From Comamonadaceae bacterium (GTDB lineage: Bacteria > Pseudomonadota > Gammaproteobacteria > Burkholderiales > Burkholderiaceae_C), in assembly GCA_947479935.1 (NCBI GenBank), contig CANKBG010000009.1:19394-83393 (forward strand): a stretch of DNA of 64,000 bases, given 5' to 3'. The notes beneath the pieces are model-generated. The model did no database searches and was not told the DNA's origin. It saw nothing but the letters and a program-made list of their open reading frames with translations. Shown piece after piece: positions 60,403 to 64,000 of this stretch (within the stretch, counting starts at the first letter, position 1; each line of letters begins with the position of its first letter). Both the position numbers and the translations under genes were made by a program.

Positions 60403-62181
60403 ATGGCTACACGTCGATATCCACCCCCCATTGCCAACATCTCCGACAACTTGTTAGAGGTGAAAAACTTAACTGTGGATTTCATCAGCGCTTCTAAAAT
60501 GCCTTTTCGCGCTGTGGAAGAAGTTTCCTTTGTCATTCCTCGTGAGCGCACCGTGGCACTGGTCGGCGAGTCTGGCAGTGGTAAATCAGTGAGTGCTTTG
60601 GCCATCATGGGACTTTTGCCCGTCCAAAATGCAAGAGTCGCGATTCATTCCAAAATTGAGTATGACGGACGTTCTTTGTTGAGCCTGAAACGATCAGATT
60701 GGCAACTCATACGCGGCTCACGCATTGCCATGATATTTCAAGACCCAATGACATCTCTGAACCCTGTGTACACGGTTGGATTTCAATTGGCTGAAATGCT
60801 TCAAATTCATCAGAGAGCATCGAGCAAGGATGCAAAAGCCCGTGCTTGCGATTTGCTTCAAGAAGTTGGTATTCCTGAACCCCAAAAAAGGGTCAACGCT
60901 TATCCCCATGAGTTATCGGGTGGTCAACAGCAGCGTGCCATGATTGCCATGGCCCTTGCATGTGAACCTGAATTGCTTATTGCAGATGAACCCACCACGG
61001 CCTTGGACGTCACGGTGCAACGTCAAATTTTGTTGCTGTTGGCCGAGTTGCGTGAGCGCCGAAGAATGGCCATGTTGTTTATCACTCACGACTTAGGTTT
61101 GGTCAGCGAAGTCGCAGACCATGCTGTGGTGATGCGCAAAGGCACTGTGAGGGAAGCCGGCCCTGTCAGGTCACTTTTTGCAAATCCACAAGATGCTTAT
61201 ACCAAGGCACTGTTGAGTTGTAGACCCAGTGTTGAAAGACAAGGCAAACGCTTGCTCACCATTGATGACTGGATGACTGCCAATTCAGAAGTCCAGCCAG
61301 ATCCTGCTGAGTCGGGACATACAGATGATGCAAAACAGAGATCACCCAATGCGAGTTCAGATGCATTGTTGAAATCTGACGAGGCACCTTTACTTGAAGT
61401 GCAAAACTTGCGCAAGGTTTTTAAAAGATCAGGGCCGTGGTTTAAAAATGATGATTTTGTGGCTGTTGAAAACGTCAGTTTTCAATTGATCCGAGGGCAA
61501 ACGGTGGGTTTGGTGGGCGAGTCGGGTTCTGGGAAAACCACCGTAGGACTGTGTTTGTTGCGCTTGCACGAAGCCACTGCTGGCAAGGTATTGTTTGACG
61601 GCAAGAATTTGCTCAACATGTCGAATGCTGAATTTGCAGCCTACAAAAGACGATTGCAAATTGTTTTCCAAAATCCTTACGCTTCTTTGAACCCCCGTTT
61701 CACGGTTGGAGAAATTTTGAGTGAGCCTTTGCAACTTCACGGCATTGGATCGGGGCAAGCCGATTGGGAAAAGCGATCCTTGTCGTTGTTAGACCAAGTG
61801 GGCATGCCCGCTTCGGCTTTAAGACGCTATCCCTTTGAATTCTCTGGTGGTCAACGTCAACGCATCGCTATTGCACGGTCACTCAGTTTGTCGCCTGAGG
61901 TGGTGGTGCTTGATGAAGCCGTTTCAGCCTTAGATGTTTCAGTCCAGGCTCAAGTCCTCAATTTACTCAAAGATTTGCAAAAAGAATTGGGGTTAAGCTA
62001 TTTGTTCATTTCGCACGACCTTGAAGTGGTGAGGTACATGTCTGACACTTTGTTAGTCATGCAACAAGGACACGTGGTGGAGCAGGGCAATGCGGCTGAA
62101 ATTTACAGCCACCCATCCCATGGATATACGCAAACCTTGCTGGCTGCGATTCCTAAGATGCAGGAAGCTGCCGTTCTTTAG
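60403..62181 (+). CDS. Fused double ATPase of a peptide-type ABC importer (YejF-like)
   Basis: This 592-residue protein carries two complete ABC domains in one chain. The first has GESGSGKS, LSGGQQQRAMIAMAL and LLIADEPTTALDVT. The second has [26 protein letters not shown] and VVVLDEAVSALDVS; in its Walker B the usual DEP is DEA. The two are joined by a Ser/Asp-rich linker around residues 290-320. It is equivalent to DppD plus DppF fused, as in YejF. It ends 8 bases before the convergent MFS gene. Confidence 0.95.
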   Translation: MATRRYPPPIANISDNLLEVKNLTVDFISASKMPFRAVEEVSFVIPRERTVALVGESGSGKSVSALAIMGLLPVQNARVAIHSKIEYDGRSLLSLKRSDWQLIRGSRIAMIFQDPMTSLNPVYTVGFQLAEMLQIHQRASSKDAKARACDLLQEVGIPEPQKRVNAYPHELSGGQQQRAMIAMALACEPELLIADEPTTALDVTVQRQILLLLAELRERRRMAMLFITHDLGLVSEVADHAVVMRKGTVREAGPVRSLFANPQDAYTKALLSCRPSVERQGKRLLTIDDWMTANSEVQPDPAESGHTDDAKQRSPNASSDALLKSDEAPLLEVQNLRKVFKRSGPWFKNDDFVAVENVSFQLIRGQTVGLVGESGSGKTTVGLCLLRLHEATAGKVLFDGKNLLNMSNAEFAAYKRRLQIVFQNPYASLNPRFTVGEILSEPLQLHGIGSGQADWEKRSLSLLDQVGMPASALRRYPFEFSGGQRQRIAIARSLSLSPEVVVLDEAVSALDVSVQAQVLNLLKDLQKELGLSYLFISHDLEVVRYMSDTLLVMQQGHVVEQGNAAEIYSHPSHGYTQTLLAAIPKMQEAAVL

Positions 62182-62189
62182 GCTATTGG

Positions 62190-63440
62190 CTACTTAACCT
62201 CAGGCAGCTGCTTCAAGGTTTTTAAATGGGGCCTGAGGTAAGCTACAACAGCCACTAGAAGTGTTCCAACCCCCGCACTCAACAGGGAGCTTCGCATTCC
62301 CCAGTGTTCTGCCATCCACCCCCCCAAAATGGCGCCAGGGCCTGCTGGCAACAAAATAAGCCAGCGCATGGTGGTGGTCATTCGTCCCAATAAATCGGTG
62401 GGCGTGAAAGCTTGTCTTAAGGACAGGAAATTCACAAACAGCAAAGTTGCACCCCAGCTAAAGCAAATTAGCATCCAAGAAAATAAAACGATGCTGGGCA
62501 AATAGCCTTCCAAGATTAAAAGACTGAGCCATCCCACAGAGGTGATGGCAATGCCCAAAACAAGCGCAGGTCCAGGTCCGATTTTTTTAGAAAGTTTGGG
62601 GCCTGCCATACCGCCCAAAACTGACCCAACGCCCAGTGCGACGAAACTCAGCGAGACCAAAGTTTCGTCCAACTTCAAGTCTTTCACTGCAAAAATAATT
62701 TGAACGGTTAAAGCCAATTGCGCAAAGAACTGCCACGCACCGACAGTGGCGGCCATTTCTAACAACATCTTTTGAGACCGAACAAAGTTCAGTCCTTTCA
62801 TCAAGTCTTCTTTAAAAGATCGATCTTTCCAGGTAGAACGCGGAGGGACTTCTTCGTGAATTGTGATGCCTTTGAGCATCACCACAGACCCAATCAGCAA
62901 AAAAGCATCCATGACCAACGCAACAGGCGCACTGAAGACTCGAATTAAGATGCCCGCCATTCCGGGACCAAGCACTTCAGCCAATGAACCGGCAATAGCG
63001 TTTTGTGAATAGGCCTGAACCAGCTTGTCGCGGCCGACCAATTGAGTGAGCACAATTTGGGAAGCTGATCCAGCAATGGTGTAAACGGTGCCTAAGGCGA
63101 AGCTCACCACGTACATGAGTTGCATTGTCAAGACATTGAAGGCCCATGCCAAGGGGATGAGCAGTAAAACGCAACCCATGAAAATTTCCCCTGCAATGTA
63201 AAGGGGCAGTTTTTGCATGCGGTCAATCAATACCCCGCCGGGGAGAGATAGCAACACAAAGGGTGCAATTTCCATGGCAGTCAGGAGACCCATTTGGGTG
63301 GGGGATGCGTCGAGCAGGAAAACGGCGGTGAGGGGCAGAGCCAACATGGTAATTTGGCCACCTAAGTTGCTCAAGAGAATAGACAGCCACATCCGCCGGT
63401 AGCCGGGGATGAGGAAAAGGGGGCTGCTAAAGATGTTCAT
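62190..63440 (-). CDS. MFS transporter (EntS/MFS_3-like)
   Basis: This 416-residue membrane protein has 12 predicted helices. Motifs such as PFVLLSLPGGVLIDRMQKLP (the cytoplasmic motif A region) and AIAGSLAEVLGPGMAGILI put it in the MFS_3 group, which includes enterobactin exporter EntS and many efflux pumps. The substrate is unknown. It converges with the peptide importer operon. A terminator for the upstream tRNA-Ser lies 20 bases before its start, so it needs its own promoter in a very short gap. Confidence 0.88.
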   Translation of the reverse strand: MNIFSSPLFLIPGYRRMWLSILLSNLGGQITMLALPLTAVFLLDASPTQMGLLTAMEIAPFVLLSLPGGVLIDRMQKLPLYIAGEIFMGCVLLLIPLAWAFNVLTMQLMYVVSFALGTVYTIAGSASQIVLTQLVGRDKLVQAYSQNAIAGSLAEVLGPGMAGILIRVFSAPVALVMDAFLLIGSVVMLKGITIHEEVPPRSTWKDRSFKEDLMKGLNFVRSQKMLLEMAATVGAWQFFAQLALTVQIIFAVKDLKLDETLVSLSFVALGVGSVLGGMAGPKLSKKIGPGPALVLGIAITSVGWLSLLILEGYLPSIVLFSWMLICFSWGATLLFVNFLSLRQAFTPTDLLGRMTTTMRWLILLPAGPGAILGGWMAEHWGMRSSLLSAGVGTLLVAVVAYLRPHLKTLKQLPEVK

Positions 63441-63458
63441 TTAGGGGGTGGCCACAAA

Positions 63459-63484
63459 CAAAAAAGCCCCGAACAATCGAGGCT
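63459..63484 (-). terminator. Rho-independent terminator after tRNA-Ser
   Basis: Leftward, AGCCTCG-ATTGTT-CGGGGCT forms a 7-bp stem (one T-G pair) followed by TTTTT. It lies 25 bases past the 3' end of tRNA-Ser and should end that transcript before the MFS gene. Confidence 0.8.
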
Positions 63485-63509
63485 AAGAATTTAAACTCAT
63501 CAAAATACT

Positions 63510-63599
63510 TGGCGGAGCAGGCGGGATTCGAACCCGCGGTGGGGATAAACCCACACACGCTTTCCAGGCGTGCGACTTAAACCACTCATCCACCGCTCC
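63510..63599 (-). tRNA. tRNA-Ser (anticodon GGA)
   Basis: This 90-base class II tRNA has acceptor GGAGCGG with CTGCTCC, an anticodon loop CTGGAAA with GGA (63563-63565 on the minus strand), the long variable arm expected for serine (TGTGGGTTTATCCCCAC region), the T-arm GGGTTCGAATCCC, and an encoded CCA. It reads UCC and UCU codons. Confidence 0.97.
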
Positions 63600-63608
63600 T
63601 AGACTTTG

Positions 63609-63614
63609 ATTGTA
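63609..63614 (-). promoter_or_regulatory. Candidate -10 element for tRNA-Ser
   Basis: TACAAT (five of six matches to consensus) lies 9 bases before the tRNA-Ser 5' end on the minus strand. A -35 at normal distance would fall inside the terminator hairpin at 63626-63653, and no good match is seen there. The element is suggestive only. Confidence 0.4.
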
Positions 63615-63618
63615 GCAG

Positions 63619-63653
63619 ACGAAAAAAAGGTCACCCTGTTCAGGGTGACCTTT
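63619..63653 (-). terminator. Strong rho-independent terminator after the TonB-dependent receptor gene
   Basis: A perfect 13-bp stem pairs AAAGGTCACCCTG (63626-63638) with CAGGGTGACCTTT (63641-63653) around a 2-base loop. On the minus strand it is followed by a run of Ts. It ends the leftward transcript of the receptor gene whose stop is at 63680. Confidence 0.88.
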
Positions 63654-63679
63654 GCAGCTTTGATTGACAGTTAACTTAA

Positions 63680-64000
63680 TTAAAATTTGTAAACAGTACT
63701 AATTCTCAAAGAACGCGGTCTTTGCAATCCGCTCATATAGGGCCGCGCATAGTCAGGATTTGCCATACCGATACCATCCAGTTCACCGGACTCGTTAATG
63801 ACGCCAACGGCGCGTTTGTTAAACACATTGAACAAGTCAGCGGAGACAGTTAAGTTTTTAACACTTGCAGGCGCATACATGGCTTGCAAACTTAAGTCTT
63901 GAGTCCAAGGTAACCTGCCTGCCGTGCCCCTAGGGACTAACTTGCCATCACAATAAAATGAAGCGGCACCGTAGGTGGCAGAATCATCCGCAATCGAACC
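63680..64000 (-). CDS. TonB-dependent receptor, Oar-like, C-terminal fragment
   Basis: The reading frame is open from the right edge to the stop at 63680, giving the last 106 residues. It includes LVPRGTAGRLPWTQDLSLQA, LTVSADLFNVFNKRAVG and the terminal LRISTVYKF, ending in Phe as outer-membrane barrels do. The PRG-x-AGR-x-PW-x-x-D-L pattern is typical of Oar-like TonB-dependent transporters with a carboxypeptidase-regulatory N-terminal domain, which is off-window. Ligand unknown. Confidence 0.82.
   Translation of the reverse strand, partial: GSIADDSATYGAASFYCDGKLVPRGTAGRLPWTQDLSLQAMYAPASVKNLTVSADLFNVFNKRAVGVINESGELDGIGMANPDYARPYMSGLQRPRSLRISTVYKF

Overview
The window looks like chromosomal DNA of a betaproteobacterium of the order Burkholderiales, most likely a Comamonadaceae relative. 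The reasons are the gene set and order (smc-zipA-ligA-def, dapC-dapE-prmB, tolB-pal-cpoB-like, msbA next to tolB, rng), an orphan tripartite-tricarboxylate (Bug/TctC) binding protein, DUF1840 and DUF1993 proteins, and many GcvA/CysB-type LysR regulators. Base composition looks moderate (around half G+C by eye, not computed). No insertion sequence, prophage, CRISPR array or rRNA operon was seen. This assignment rests on reading, not on a database search.

Left part (1-4.4 kb): the start of a CaiB-type CoA-transferase runs off the left edge. Next comes a leftward unit selD-selU-tlpA, followed after 140 bp by an exported transglutaminase-like protein. SelD makes selenophosphate and SelU uses it to put 2-selenouridine into tRNA anticodons.

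4.5-18.1 kb is a catabolic and uptake region: a TctC binding protein, a cupin, two M20 metallopeptidases or amidohydrolases, DUF1993, an AstE/aspartoacylase-like zinc hydrolase, a complete five-gene peptide-type ABC importer and a membrane-anchored FMN/iron-sulfur glutamate-synthase-like protein. Together they look like a system that imports amino-acid conjugates or peptides and splits them. 18.2-20.8 kb carries DUF1840, an exported DUF192 protein, isocitrate dehydrogenase and a small conserved-looking protein.

20.8-28.0 kb is a leftward molybdenum-hydroxylase operon (FAD, 2Fe-2S and Mo subunits, then alpha/beta hydrolase, crotonase, CoxG-like protein) with a divergent GcvA-like regulator. 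The substrate is unknown and the large subunit lacks the CO dehydrogenase motif.

28.2-56.2 kb is mostly housekeeping: RNase G, the lipid A flippase MsbA, TolB-Pal-CpoB, a YeeE/TsuA-type sulfur transporter overlapping tcdA, tRNA-Lys(TTT), a YheS-like ABC-F protein, PrmB, DapE, DapC, Smc, ZipA, LigA, peptide deformylase, CysB, a CbiX-like chelatase, LptG/LptF, PepA, HolC and an orphan LivJ-like lipoprotein. 56.2-62.2 kb is a second peptide ABC importer with a fused double ATPase (YejABEF-like layout). The right end has an MFS exporter, tRNA-Ser(GGA) and the C-terminus of an Oar-like TonB-dependent receptor running off the edge.

The only gene-free stretch longer than 300 bp is 56197-56529. It holds two hairpins, the second terminator-like, and a candidate promoter; the part between them (about 56285-56450) shows nothing I recognise. 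No clearly novel multi-gene system can be proven here. The best candidates for new biology are the molybdenum-hydroxylase operon and the conjugate-scavenging region.
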